In this document: piece after piece, positions 8,956 to 17,699 of the stretch
Numbering within the stretch: the stretch's first letter is position 1
Layout: every line of letters begins with the position of its first letter
Assembly (NCBI GenBank): GCA_017937385.1
Contig: JAGBDR010000019.1
Span: forward strand, 1 to 39,273
Direction: 5' to 3'
Source of the DNA: Parabacteroides sp.
GTDB taxonomy: Bacteria; Bacteroidota; Bacteroidia; Bacteroidales; Tannerellaceae
Length of the DNA stretch: 39,273 nt
The notes under the pieces: model-generated
The model's database searches: none
The model's input: the letters and a program-made list of their open reading frames with translations, nothing else
What the model was told of the DNA's origin: nothing
Translations under genes and position numbers: made by a program

Positions 8956-10356
8956 AATTCCCTTCCCCGTAACAACCGTTTTAACCGTATAGATCAGAAT
9001 CGTCAGATCCAACGTCAGCGACATGTTTTCGTAATATAATATGTCATACTCCATGCGCTCCACCATCTTCTCCACACTCACCGCATAGCCGTATTTCACC
9101 ATACCCAACGAGGTAATGCCCGGACGGACATTGTGCAACAGGTAATAATAAGGCGCCGTCTTCACGATTTCATCAATAAAATATTTCCGTTCGGGTCGCG
9201 GCCCGACCAGCGACATATCCCCTTTCAGCACGTTCCAAAACTGCGGCAATTCGTCCAACCGGTACTTCCGCATGACACGTCCGAAAGGCGTGATACGGCA
9301 ATCATCTTCCGAAGCAAGCAACGGACCATTCTCTTCGGCATTGACATACATGGTGCGGAACTTATACATCCAAAACGGCTGTCCGAGATACCCGATCCGC
9401 TCCTGCCGAAAAAAGACGGGCCCTGGAGAATCTTTCTTCACCCGCCACGCGATATACACGAACAAGGGAGAAAGCAACAGCAAGGCAACAACAGAACATA
9501 GTTTATCCAAGAAAAACTTTATGTTCTGTTCGGCAGGCGAAAAATTATTGTCCGTCACATCGACCAACGGGATTCCCCGTATCGTCCGGATCCGGATTTT
9601 CGACAGCATGTTGAACCGGTCTGCCAACACCTTGACCGGACATTTATAACGGTAAAGCGAATAGAGGATTCCCAAAAGCACCCGATTGTCTTTCGATTCG
9701 ACCGCCAGCACAATCTCATCCACAGGCACCTTTTCCATCAACGCCGGAATGTCGCCGACCGCACCCAACACTTGCGCCCGGTCGGCCTTTACTAGTTGCC
9801 CCTCGTCTTCCAGGACAAACCCACAGATATGATATCCCAAACGATATAAATCGCGTGCTATGCAGACAGCTTTCTCTCCTGCCCCGATAATCAATACGTT
9901 CAGCGCCCATTCCCGGTTCCGGATTTTCTTCATCCCGTCTTGCGTAATCAACAGACGCGGGACATACGTGATGAGGAACTGCAATCCGAACAAACCGAAA
10001 AACAACTCATAGTAGATCCGTATCGACTCAGGAATATCGTCCAACACCAACACGAAAAAGACCAAAAGCGTCCCGACCAGCACAGTAATGAATGTGGAGA
10101 AAAACTCGGTAAGGCGGGATTTCCCGAACGGTTTGTTATAATATCCCGAAAAATAGTAAAGCACCAGCCAGAAAAAAGGAATGACCATCTGGCCGGCAAG
10201 CACACCCGGATATTGCAGATAATCTGATAGATTACTGGCTCCTTCATGGATGGCAAACACTTCATAACGAAGGACATTGAACAGCAACCATGCAACCGAA
10301 GCCGATATAAAGTCCGATACGATGTATTTTCCAGCCTGTCTGCTCTTCTTCATCAT
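8953..10356 (-). CDS. Undecaprenyl-phosphate sugar phosphotransferase (WcaJ/WbaP type)
   Basis: This 467-residue initiating enzyme of surface-polysaccharide synthesis transfers a hexose-1-phosphate from a nucleotide sugar to undecaprenyl phosphate at the inner membrane. The N-terminal third has four to five transmembrane helices. Residues 145-260 are a Rossmann-like CoA-binding-type domain (NVLIIGAGEKA). The C-terminal catalytic domain, about 275-467, starts with one membrane helix and contains SPGPVFFRQERIG, KFRTM, LDELPQFWNVLKGDMSLVGPRPE and RPGITSLGMVKYG, all hallmark motifs. The start overlaps the tsaC stop region: ATG at 10356, with a second ATG at 10353. It sits among housekeeping genes rather than in a polysaccharide locus. 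The sugar is unknown; glucose is typical for this architecture. Confidence 0.93.
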   Translation of the reverse strand: MMKKSRQAGKYIVSDFISASVAWLLFNVLRYEVFAIHEGASNLSDYLQYPGVLAGQMVIPFFWLVLYYFSGYYNKPFGKSRLTEFFSTFITVLVGTLLVFFVLVLDDIPESIRIYYELFFGLFGLQFLITYVPRLLITQDGMKKIRNREWALNVLIIGAGEKAVCIARDLYRLGYHICGFVLEDEGQLVKADRAQVLGAVGDIPALMEKVPVDEIVLAVESKDNRVLLGILYSLYRYKCPVKVLADRFNMLSKIRIRTIRGIPLVDVTDNNFSPAEQNIKFFLDKLCSVVALLLLSPLFVYIAWRVKKDSPGPVFFRQERIGYLGQPFWMYKFRTMYVNAEENGPLLASEDDCRITPFGRVMRKYRLDELPQFWNVLKGDMSLVGPRPERKYFIDEIVKTAPYYYLLHNVRPGITSLGMVKYGYAVSVEKMVERMEYDILYYENMSLTLDLTILIYTVKTVVTGKGI

Positions 10357-10923
10357 CTACCTGATTACCTGAATAACGCCACCGTCGCCTAACTTGATGA
10401 TATTAGAAGGTTCAGCCTTGCCCATATCCGCCTGGCGATAGTTCACGATATAGTCGACACCGTTCTTAATGACATCCGAAACCTCGCTGAAATTAGCCGG
10501 AGAAGGTTCGCCGCTCACATTGGCGGAAGTCGAGACCAACGGCTTGCGGAAACGTTCGCACAAGCGGCGTGAAAATTCCTCATTCGTCACCCGGATGCCC
10601 ACACTTCCGTCTTCGCCCAAAAGGTTTCCCGCCAAATTCTTCGCGTGTGAATAGATAATCGTCAGCGGTTTGTCAGCCACCTCAATCAAATCCCAGGCAA
10701 TATCAGGAACATCCGAAACATACCGGTCCAGTTTGGCGGTAGTGTCGATCAATACCAGCATAGCCTTATTATCCATCCGCTTCTTCAGCTCGTACACTTT
10801 CTGTACGGCTTTCTCGTTGGTCGCATCGCAACCGATCCCCCAGATCGTATCTGTAGGATAGAGTATTATGCCTCCCGCCTGCATGATCTCACAGGCTTTT
10901 TGAATGTCTTCTGTCATCATCAT
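10357..10923 (-). CDS. tsaC: L-threonylcarbamoyladenylate synthase (TsaC/Sua5 short form)
   Basis: This 188-residue YrdC-domain enzyme makes threonylcarbamoyl-AMP from threonine, bicarbonate and ATP, the first step of the t6A37 modification of ANN-decoding tRNAs. The family motifs YPTDTIWGIGCDA near the N-terminus, KPLTIIY, and STSANVSGEPSP are all present. It lacks the extra C-terminal Sua5 domain. Three ATG codons lie at the start (10923, 10920, 10917). The predicted promoter leaves only about 8 nt of leader, so the later ATG codons are also possible. It is the first gene of the operon that continues through the sugar transferase, the ClC gene and fmt. Confidence 0.94.
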   Translation of the reverse strand: MMMTEDIQKACEIMQAGGIILYPTDTIWGIGCDATNEKAVQKVYELKKRMDNKAMLVLIDTTAKLDRYVSDVPDIAWDLIEVADKPLTIIYSHAKNLAGNLLGEDGSVGIRVTNEEFSRRLCERFRKPLVSTSANVSGEPSPANFSEVSDVIKNGVDYIVNYRQADMGKAEPSNIIKLGDGGVIQVIR

Positions 10924-10936
10924 TTAAATAATGTCA

Positions 10937-10967
10937 CAAATGTACAAATCATTCGCGTACTGGGAAA
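10937..10967 (-). promoter_or_regulatory. Promoter of the tsaC operon
   Basis: The minus strand has TTTC (10967-10964), 19 bases, then TACATTTG (10944-10937). The -7 element is a perfect TAnnTTTG and the upstream element has one mismatch to TTTG. The expected transcription start is near 10931, giving an almost leaderless mRNA. Confidence 0.6.
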
Positions 10968-11336
10968 GTGGTTTGTACTTTTTTCAAACAGACTCCAGGA
11001 ATTGCCCCACCCGCAATCTGTCATTTTGCTTTCTTCCAGCAAGGGAAATATTTCCTTTTGATACGTTAAAAAATATTACCCGCTATACTAATTCCAAAAA
11101 CATGCACTACTAATCCATTTTTCATAGGGTGGCAGTGACATTTTGATAGATCCGGAAGGGAGCCGGAAACCGGTTTGAAAAAAACAAAACAGTTTCTAAT
11201 TAATAAAAAAAGCCAGCCGCCAAACAGAAATTTCCATCTATAATATCTAACTTTACGGATTCAAACTATATGGGGAGAAATATATCATAGTCACCCGATA
11301 TACTCAGCGACGAAAAAAAAGAAAAAATAATATATA
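10968..11336. other. Divergent intergenic region tsaC / recJ
   Basis: This gap of about 370 bases is AT-rich. I see no ORF worth calling. A short hairpin CCGG-AAA-CCGG lies near 11175. A partial -7 match TAACTTTA at 11248-11255 could belong to recJ, but no matching upstream element is at the right distance. The 90 bases before recJ are purine-rich. Confidence 0.5.
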
Positions 11337-13061
11337 ATGATTACAAAATGGAACTTTCAAACCTCAACAGAAGAAGAGTTACATAAAAGAGACAAGCTGG
11401 CAAACGAACTGGGACTCAGTCCGGTTGTATGTCTTTTGCTCGTCCAGCGAGGACTTACTACTGTTGAAGAAGTGAAGAAATTCTTTAAACCCAGCTTGAA
11501 CGACCTGCACGATCCATTCCTTATGCCGGATATGGAAAAGGCGGTCAAGCGCTTGAACAAAGCATTGGGCAATAAAGAAAAGATTCTGATTTACGGAGAC
11601 TATGATGTAGACGGCACTACTGCCGTCTCATTGGTCTACAAGTATTTACGTCCTTATTCATCGGCATTGGACTATTACATTCCAGACCGGTATGACGAAG
11701 GATATGGCATTTCGTACAAAGGGATCGATTACGCCCGCGACAACGGAATCACGCTGGTGATCTCGCTTGACTGCGGGATCAAAGCCATCGAAAAGATCGA
11801 ATATGCCAAACAACTGGGGATCGATTTCATCATCTGCGACCATCACATGCCGGACGACACGTTGCCGGATGCCGTGGCCGTGCTGGATGCCAAGCGGGTG
11901 GATTCGGTCTATCCGTACGAACATCTGTCGGGATGCGGGGTCGGCTTCAAGTTCATGCAGGCATTCGCCAAAAGCAACAACTTCCCGTTTGCCGACCTGG
12001 AGAAGCTGCTGGAACTGACGGCGGTCAGCATCGCTTCGGACATCGTCCCCATCACCGGTGAGAACCGCATATTGGCCTATTACGGCCTGAAACAGATCAA
12101 CAGCAATCCGAGCCTCGGCCTGAAAGGGATCATCGACATCTGCGGTCTGTCGGGCAAAGAAATCACAATCAGCGATATCGTCTTCAAAATCGGACCGCGT
12201 ATCAACGCTTCCGGCCGTATGATGAACGGCAGGGAGGCGGTCGAACTACTCTTGGCGAAAGACGAGGACGTAGCCCGCGAAAAGAGCGAAAGCATCAACC
12301 AGTATAATGAGGAACGCCGCGAACTGGACAAGAAGATCACGGACGAGGCGAACGCCATCATCGACGAATTCCAGAACATGGAAGACCGTAAGGCGATCAT
12401 CGTCTACAACCCGGGATGGCATAAGGGAGTCATCGGTATCGTCGCTTCCCGCCTGACGGAGAAATACTACCGTCCGGCAGTCGTCTTGACGAAATCGTCC
12501 GAACTGATTACCGGTTCCGCTCGCTCGATTACGGGATTCGACATCTACAAAGCGATCGAAAACTGCCGCGACCTGTTGGAAAACTTCGGCGGGCACACGT
12601 ATGCCGCCGGCCTCTCCCTGAAAGAGGAGAACTTAGAAGCTTTCACCGAACGGTTCCTCCAATTAGCCGCCGACGAGATCATCCCCGAACAAATGACTCC
12701 GCAAATCGACATCGATGCCGTGCTGGACCTACAAGAGATCAACGCCAAGTTCATGGGCGAACTGAAAAAGATGAGCCCGTTCGGTCCGGACAACCAAAAG
12801 CCTGTATTCTGCTCGCTCAGCGTCAAAGACTACGGAACCAGCAAACTGGTAGGAAAAGACTTGGAACATATCAAACTGGAGCTGATCGACGACAAGTCAA
12901 ACACACCGATACACGGGATTGCTTTCGGTATGCGCCGGCACAACACGCATATCAAGAACATGAAGCCCTTCCATATCTGCTATACCATCGAGGAGAACAC
13001 CTACAACGGCAACACGTCGTTGCAACTGATGGTGAAGGACATCAAAGAAAACGATATATGA
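11337..13061 (+). CDS. recJ: Single-stranded-DNA-specific exonuclease RecJ
   Basis: This 574-residue 5'-3' single-strand exonuclease acts in RecFOR recombination, base excision and mismatch repair. The DHH-family phosphoesterase motifs are in order: GDYDVDG at 87-93 (motif I), LDCG at 143-146, and DHH at 167-169. The DHHA1 domain carries GSARS at 392-396 and GGHTYAAG at 417-424. A C-terminal OB-like domain covers about 455-570. The length is normal. The stop codon is 9 bases before the recQ start, so the two repair genes form one transcription unit; RecQ helicase can supply the single strands that RecJ digests. Confidence 0.97.
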   Translation: MITKWNFQTSTEEELHKRDKLANELGLSPVVCLLLVQRGLTTVEEVKKFFKPSLNDLHDPFLMPDMEKAVKRLNKALGNKEKILIYGDYDVDGTTAVSLVYKYLRPYSSALDYYIPDRYDEGYGISYKGIDYARDNGITLVISLDCGIKAIEKIEYAKQLGIDFIICDHHMPDDTLPDAVAVLDAKRVDSVYPYEHLSGCGVGFKFMQAFAKSNNFPFADLEKLLELTAVSIASDIVPITGENRILAYYGLKQINSNPSLGLKGIIDICGLSGKEITISDIVFKIGPRINASGRMMNGREAVELLLAKDEDVAREKSESINQYNEERRELDKKITDEANAIIDEFQNMEDRKAIIVYNPGWHKGVIGIVASRLTEKYYRPAVVLTKSSELITGSARSITGFDIYKAIENCRDLLENFGGHTYAAGLSLKEENLEAFTERFLQLAADEIIPEQMTPQIDIDAVLDLQEINAKFMGELKKMSPFGPDNQKPVFCSLSVKDYGTSKLVGKDLEHIKLELIDDKSNTPIHGIAFGMRRHNTHIKNMKPFHICYTIEENTYNGNTSLQLMVKDIKENDI

Positions 13062-13070
13062 AGGGATGCG

Positions 13071-14753
13071 GTGGATGTCTACCATAAGATATTAGGAAAG
13101 TATTGGGGATACCCGGCTTTCCGTCCTTTACAGGAAGAAATCATTCGTTCCGTCTGTGCCGGAAAAGACACGCTCGGACTTATGCCGACGGGAGGTGGCA
13201 AATCGATCACTTTCCAGGTTCCGGCGATGGCGATGGAGGGAATCTGCCTGGTCGTCACCCCGCTTATCGCTTTGATGTGCGACCAGGTCGACAACCTGCG
13301 CCGGGCCGGGATCAAGGCGACAGCCGTACATTCAGGCATGGACCGCCGGGAAATCGCGGCAGCATTGGAAGATTGCGTTGCCGGACAAAACAAATTCCTA
13401 TATGTTTCACCCGAACGGCTTGCCACCGGACTATTCCGGGAAAAGCTGCAAACCATGCACGTCTGCCTGTTGGTGGTAGACGAGAGTCATTGTATCTCGC
13501 AATGGGGCTATGATTTCCGCCCGTCCTATCTCCATATCGCCGACATACGGGAACAACTGCCCGACGTGCCGGTACTGGCACTGACGGCAACCGCCACGCC
13601 CGAAGTGGTGGAAGAGATACAGGAACGGCTGTTTTTCAAGGAGAAGCATGTGTTCCGGAAAAGTTTTGCCCGCCCGAATCTCGCCTACATCGTACGCCGG
13701 ACGGAAGACAAACTGGGGACACTGCTTTACATACTGGGGAAAGTTCCGGGCACAGCCCTCGTTTATACCCGAAACCGGAAGCAGACGAAAGAGGCGGCCC
13801 TCTTTCTGCAACAAGCCGGAATATCGGCCGATTTCTTCCATGCCGGGCTGAGCCGGGAAGAAAAGGCGATCCGGCAGCATCGCTGGAAAAACAACGAATG
13901 CCGGGTGATCGTAGCCACGAATGCTTTCGGAATGGGCATCGACAAACCGGACGTGCGGCTGGTCGTCCATCTGGATATGCCGGACTCATTGGAAGAATAT
14001 TTCCAGGAGGCAGGTCGTGCCGGACGGGACAACCGGAAAGCCTATGCGGTAGCCCTCTGTACAGACGCGGACGGTTCCCGGCTGAAAAAGCGGATAGAAG
14101 AGGAGTTCCCGGAGAGAAGCGTGATCAGACACGTATACGAAGCATTGGGAGATTACTACCAACTACCGGAAAGGCAGGGAAAAGACATCGTGCACGAATT
14201 TGCTTTGTCCTCTTTCTGTTCCGCCTGCCAGTTGCCTCCGTTAGAGGTACATCACGCGCTGAAATTGTTGGAACTGGCGGGCTACATCGAATATAGTGAA
14301 GCGGCAGACGAATCCGGTTCTCCAACAGCCGCCCGAATCATCCATACGCTTCCCCGGACAGCCCCAAATACGCTTGTCATCCCCCCCGCCGTCTATGAAG
14401 CGCGACGCGAAAGGATGAAAAAGCGTATCTCGAAAGTGGCGGAATATATAGACGGAAAGTCTATTTGCCGGAGCCGCCTGCTACTCTCCTACTTCGGAGA
14501 AAAGAATACGGAGGATTGCGGATGTTGCGATGTCTGCCTTTCCAAACATGGCTCCGGCCTGAGCAATCGGGATTTCAACGCGATACGTGACCGCTTGCTC
14601 GAATTGCTTTCAGACCGGCAACCGCATTCTGTCGCCACCTTGATCCCCTCTTTGCCGTTCCCGGAAGAGAAAATCATCACCACCCTCCGGTTCTTGGCCG
14701 AGCATGACGAACGGTTTTATCTGAAGGAGGGCCAAGTAAGCATTACCGGCTAA
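13071..14753 (+). CDS. recQ: ATP-dependent DNA helicase RecQ, short form
   Basis: This 560-residue 3'-5' superfamily 2 helicase unwinds duplexes during RecF-pathway recombination and fork repair. Visible motifs are TGGGKS at 40-45 (Walker A), DESH at 137-140 (Walker B), LTATATP at 171-177, NAFGMGIDKPDVR near 284-296 and QEAGRAGRD at 312-320. The zinc site is C466, C483, C486 and C489. A winged-helix-like tail ends the protein; no HRDC domain is seen. The start is GTG at 13071, preceded at 5 bases by AAGGGA. Nearby ATG codons at 13066 and 13075 are in another frame. It follows recJ by 9 bp. A shorter C-terminus than E. coli RecQ (609 aa) is the main difference. Confidence 0.95.
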   Translation: MDVYHKILGKYWGYPAFRPLQEEIIRSVCAGKDTLGLMPTGGGKSITFQVPAMAMEGICLVVTPLIALMCDQVDNLRRAGIKATAVHSGMDRREIAAALEDCVAGQNKFLYVSPERLATGLFREKLQTMHVCLLVVDESHCISQWGYDFRPSYLHIADIREQLPDVPVLALTATATPEVVEEIQERLFFKEKHVFRKSFARPNLAYIVRRTEDKLGTLLYILGKVPGTALVYTRNRKQTKEAALFLQQAGISADFFHAGLSREEKAIRQHRWKNNECRVIVATNAFGMGIDKPDVRLVVHLDMPDSLEEYFQEAGRAGRDNRKAYAVALCTDADGSRLKKRIEEEFPERSVIRHVYEALGDYYQLPERQGKDIVHEFALSSFCSACQLPPLEVHHALKLLELAGYIEYSEAADESGSPTAARIIHTLPRTAPNTLVIPPAVYEARRERMKKRISKVAEYIDGKSICRSRLLLSYFGEKNTEDCGCCDVCLSKHGSGLSNRDFNAIRDRLLELLSDRQPHSVATLIPSLPFPEEKIITTLRFLAEHDERFYLKEGQVSITG

Positions 14754-14798
14754 GAGCAGACTCGTCCGGGGAGGAAACGCCGCCAATCCAGTCTGGCC

Positions 14799-15989
14799 TC
14801 ATTGCAACCGACGCTCCTGGAAGAACCGGCGTGTCCGGAACAGCAGCAGGAGGAATCCGGAGATCTGCGAGCCGGCCGTAACGGCGAAAGCCGTTGTATA
14901 ACCCACATACTCGATCAGTACGCCACCGAAGAAAATACCCAGTCCCATGCCCAGGTCCCACGAGGTCAGGATCGTCGAATTGGCCGTGCCCCGTTGGTCG
15001 TTACGCGCCACGGAAATGAACATATTCAGAAAAGCCGGATACATACGGCCGTTGCCCAATCCGATGAGCAAGGCGGAAAGGTAATAGGCCCACTCGCCCG
15101 GCGACAGCACAAAAAGCGTATAGCCGACGGCACTGATGCCTGCACCTTGCAAGGCATTCTCCGAGAGAAACCCTTCGCGCAGGGATTTCGCCCCATAGAG
15201 CCGCGATACGAACAGGCCGATGGAGAGCAGCGCGAAAAAGAGGCCCGTACCGTTGGTAATTCCGAAAACCTCCTTGCCGTAAATAGCCACATAGTTGCTC
15301 ATTACCCCCCAGCAGAGGCCGAAGAGCAAGATATTGACCGCCATCAGCCAAGCCCGTGTCAGAAAGAAGTGGTCCATACTCAGATGGGGTTTCCCCGGCA
15401 CGGGACGACGCGCAGGCAGGTGCACGATTGTCGTACAATAAAACCCGATACCGGCCACAATCAGCGAAATACAGAAGAGCAGTCTGAAATCACCGGCCAG
15501 CGAGTAGAGCCAAATACCGGCCGAAGGCGCAATGGCCATAGCCAAGTTGTTGCTCAGGCCGTAGTAACCGATTCCTTCATTGCGGCGCGACGAGGGCAGC
15601 GCGTCGATCGCCACGGTACTGTTGGCGACGGTCGTCGCCCCGAACGGTAGCCCGTGAAAGGTACGGACAATGGCAAAAAGAAGCAGCGTAACCGCCCCCA
15701 GATAGCCGGCGAAACAAATGAAAAAAAGAAAAAAACAGCACATCAGCACTTTCTTGCGATTGAACGTATCGACGATAAATCCGCTGAACGGCCGAACAAG
15801 AAGAGCCGCAACCACGTATCCTGATAACACCAGACCGATCGTGTCCTTATCGGTCTGGAACCGTTCCGCCAGATAAATCGGCAGCAACGGCGTAAGCAAG
15901 TAGAACGAAAAGAACAACATGAAGTTGCTGCACATCACTTTACAATACTCTCTGTTCCACAGAGATTCATCCTTTCTGTTTGTATTCAT
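14799..15989 (-). CDS. Major facilitator superfamily transporter
   Basis: This 396-residue protein has 12 predicted membrane helices. The loop between helices 2 and 3 reads SGFIVDTFNRKKVL, the MFS signature region, and GLSNNLAMAIAPSAG lies in helix 5, a position typical of drug:H+ antiporters of the DHA1 group. The protein would sit in the inner membrane and probably exports a small molecule; the substrate is unknown. It is convergent with recQ (45 bp between stops) and stands alone. A weak TATTTTCG (16011-16004) is the only promoter-like element upstream. Confidence 0.9.
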   Translation of the reverse strand: MNTNRKDESLWNREYCKVMCSNFMLFFSFYLLTPLLPIYLAERFQTDKDTIGLVLSGYVVAALLVRPFSGFIVDTFNRKKVLMCCFFLFFICFAGYLGAVTLLLFAIVRTFHGLPFGATTVANSTVAIDALPSSRRNEGIGYYGLSNNLAMAIAPSAGIWLYSLAGDFRLLFCISLIVAGIGFYCTTIVHLPARRPVPGKPHLSMDHFFLTRAWLMAVNILLFGLCWGVMSNYVAIYGKEVFGITNGTGLFFALLSIGLFVSRLYGAKSLREGFLSENALQGAGISAVGYTLFVLSPGEWAYYLSALLIGLGNGRMYPAFLNMFISVARNDQRGTANSTILTSWDLGMGLGIFFGGVLIEYVGYTTAFAVTAGSQISGFLLLLFRTRRFFQERRLQ

Positions 15990-16251
15990 AATCAGGTATA
16001 TTCCGAAAATAATATAAAATCAACCCACAAATCAAGGTTTGACCGCCAAAACGGAGAAACACCCCAATCAAAAATATGGCAAAAATACAAAATATCTCCG
16101 AAACCCAACCTACATCAAGCTTTACAGGACTCAAAATCCCGGGAAAATATCGTCAGAGTTCCCACACGAACGGACGGCTTCATCCCGTATTCCCGTCCGA
16201 CAGGAAAACCTACACAGGACTCCGACCGGCACTTATCAAGCACAACGAAAA
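15990..16251. other. Intergenic region upstream of the MFS gene
   Basis: The stretch is about 260 bases. It holds a 7-bp inverted repeat CGGACGG/CCGTCCG (16171-16177 with 16193-16199, 15-base loop) and a direct repeat TACAGGACTC / CACAGGACTC (near 16118 and 16213). A 69-codon frame starts at 16076 but has no promoter, no ribosome binding site and no recognisable sequence, so I do not call it. Confidence 0.4.
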
Positions 16252-16336
16252 CTACTCGATAAGTAGACCTTTATCTACTCGATAAGTAGAGGGAGGGTCT
16301 GCTTATCGAGTAGACAAGAGACTGCTTAATAAGTAG
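16252..16336. repeat. Array of four 15-bp palindromes with 23-24-bp period, probable terminator region
   Basis: CTACTCGATAAGTAG occurs at 16252 and 16275, and its inverse-complement form occurs at 16299 (one base changed) and, more diverged, at 16322. Each copy is itself an inverted repeat with CTACT/AGTAG arms and a 5-base centre. Copies two and three together form a 17-bp stem (16274-16290 with 16298-16314, one G-T pair) around a GGGAGGG loop. The array begins 13 bases after the stop of the lipoprotein gene. Read on the minus strand, the last palindrome is followed by TTTTCGTT. It therefore probably ends the three-gene transcript. Confidence 0.85.
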
Positions 16337-16349
16337 ATTTTTGTTTGTA

Positions 16350-17687
16350 TTACAATTGGACTAATGTCACAATAGGACGGTCTTGCTGGTCTTCAAAAAC
16401 AGTAGCCTTTCCGGATTCCATATCTACTTCTATCCGCAGAATAGCCATGTCTGAGTTGCGAATGGCGCCCAGGATAAATTTACTTCCGTTCGGGACATTA
16501 TAGGCATACCAATCTTTATAAACCGTACATGTATTGAAATCAAAATCAATGGGCGTAACCGACTTTTCTTCCGCCACAAAATCATACTTGTAGATCTTGC
16601 GATCCATGATGCGGTAAACACAGTTGTTGGAAATACCTACGACATCTTCCATCTTACCGGGCAGGAAACCGACTTCCTTGATGGTGTTGTTTTTAGAATT
16701 GTAGACAAGCATGTTATTTGTCTCGCCGGTTGCCAAAAGGACGTGGATATAGCTGTTTTCCAATGTATAAAGTTCTCTACCCCAAGCATAAGGTGTTTGT
16801 GTCTCTTTTGAAGTTGCATGTTCTAAATCGTATGAAACCTGCATACCTATTTCCAATGGATATATTTTATACAAATAACCTCTGTTATCGCTACTCCTCT
16901 CCTCACAAGAACAACAATATAAATCTCCATTATAACCTACAAAATAATTGAAAACGCCAACACTCTCAGGGAATTCATACATTCCTCCTTCTGATTTGTA
17001 GAGAATCTTTCTGTCTCCATCTGCTGTTGTCATACAATTACCTTTCTTATCAACCTCAAAAGGATGATTGGAATGATAAAGAGGAAACTGATCCAATGTT
17101 ATTTTTTGCATTGTGATATCATCCAAATTATTTAACGCAAACTTATATACATGTTCAGGGCTACTCCATCCTGATAAACAATAGGCATTGTTAAACTTGT
17201 CTATTCGAGGATTGATATCCTTGTATCGCTTACTTTCATCCGTATAAAGATTCAAATTAAAATCCGGACATTTTTCCCAATCTATCACAAAAACCGCCCC
17301 GTCTTTTTTCCGGATAATATAATTATATCTAGCATCTCTATAATAATAAACATTGGGATTGCTACAAAACGTTTGTATCTTTGAAAATAAGACGAACTCA
17401 TCCGACAAAGGCAATATCACCTCTGGGACAATACGAACCGTATCTGTCGTACCCGGTGCAACCCAAAGAACGGAACGCATATTCCCTTTTTCATCAATCT
17501 TGAACAAATCCATGTTTTCGAGGTTAGACTTCGTTTTTGTTCCATTGTCACATAAAGCCAACATTTTAGCATCAGCTATATCCAGTCTTACCGTCTTCAA
17601 ATCCAATTCGACATATCTGTATCCATCATCCTTATTACAAGCCATTAAAGACAATAAAGCCAAACTCAAACATACTATTCTTTTCAT
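16350..17687 (-). CDS. Lipoprotein with possible beta-propeller fold, unknown function
   Basis: This is a 445-residue protein. The signal peptide ends in a lipobox LMAC with C17 as the acylated cysteine, followed by NKDDG, an acidic stretch that in Bacteroidota favours export to the cell surface. The rest has no transmembrane segment and is rich in repeated beta-strand pieces of the type NCVYRIMDRKIYKYDF and YLYKIYPL, like six-bladed propeller proteins of this phylum. I do not recognise a specific family. It starts 12 bp after the beta-helix gene and is probably co-transcribed with it. G+C is lower than in neighbouring core genes. Confidence 0.8.
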   Translation of the reverse strand: MKRIVCLSLALLSLMACNKDDGYRYVELDLKTVRLDIADAKMLALCDNGTKTKSNLENMDLFKIDEKGNMRSVLWVAPGTTDTVRIVPEVILPLSDEFVLFSKIQTFCSNPNVYYYRDARYNYIIRKKDGAVFVIDWEKCPDFNLNLYTDESKRYKDINPRIDKFNNAYCLSGWSSPEHVYKFALNNLDDITMQKITLDQFPLYHSNHPFEVDKKGNCMTTADGDRKILYKSEGGMYEFPESVGVFNYFVGYNGDLYCCSCEERSSDNRGYLYKIYPLEIGMQVSYDLEHATSKETQTPYAWGRELYTLENSYIHVLLATGETNNMLVYNSKNNTIKEVGFLPGKMEDVVGISNNCVYRIMDRKIYKYDFVAEEKSVTPIDFDFNTCTVYKDWYAYNVPNGSKFILGAIRNSDMAILRIEVDMESGKATVFEDQQDRPIVTLVQL

Positions 17688-17699
17688 ATCTCTCTTACA

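Noticed and set aside
16171-16199. CGGACGG/CCGTCCG hairpin as a riboswitch or terminator for the MFS gene
   Set aside because: There is only a 7-bp stem with a 15-base loop, no T-run and no recognisable aptamer core.
16076-16285. A 69-codon plus-strand ORF upstream of the MFS gene
   Set aside because: There is no promoter or ribosome binding site, it runs into the palindrome array, and the peptide is not recognisable.
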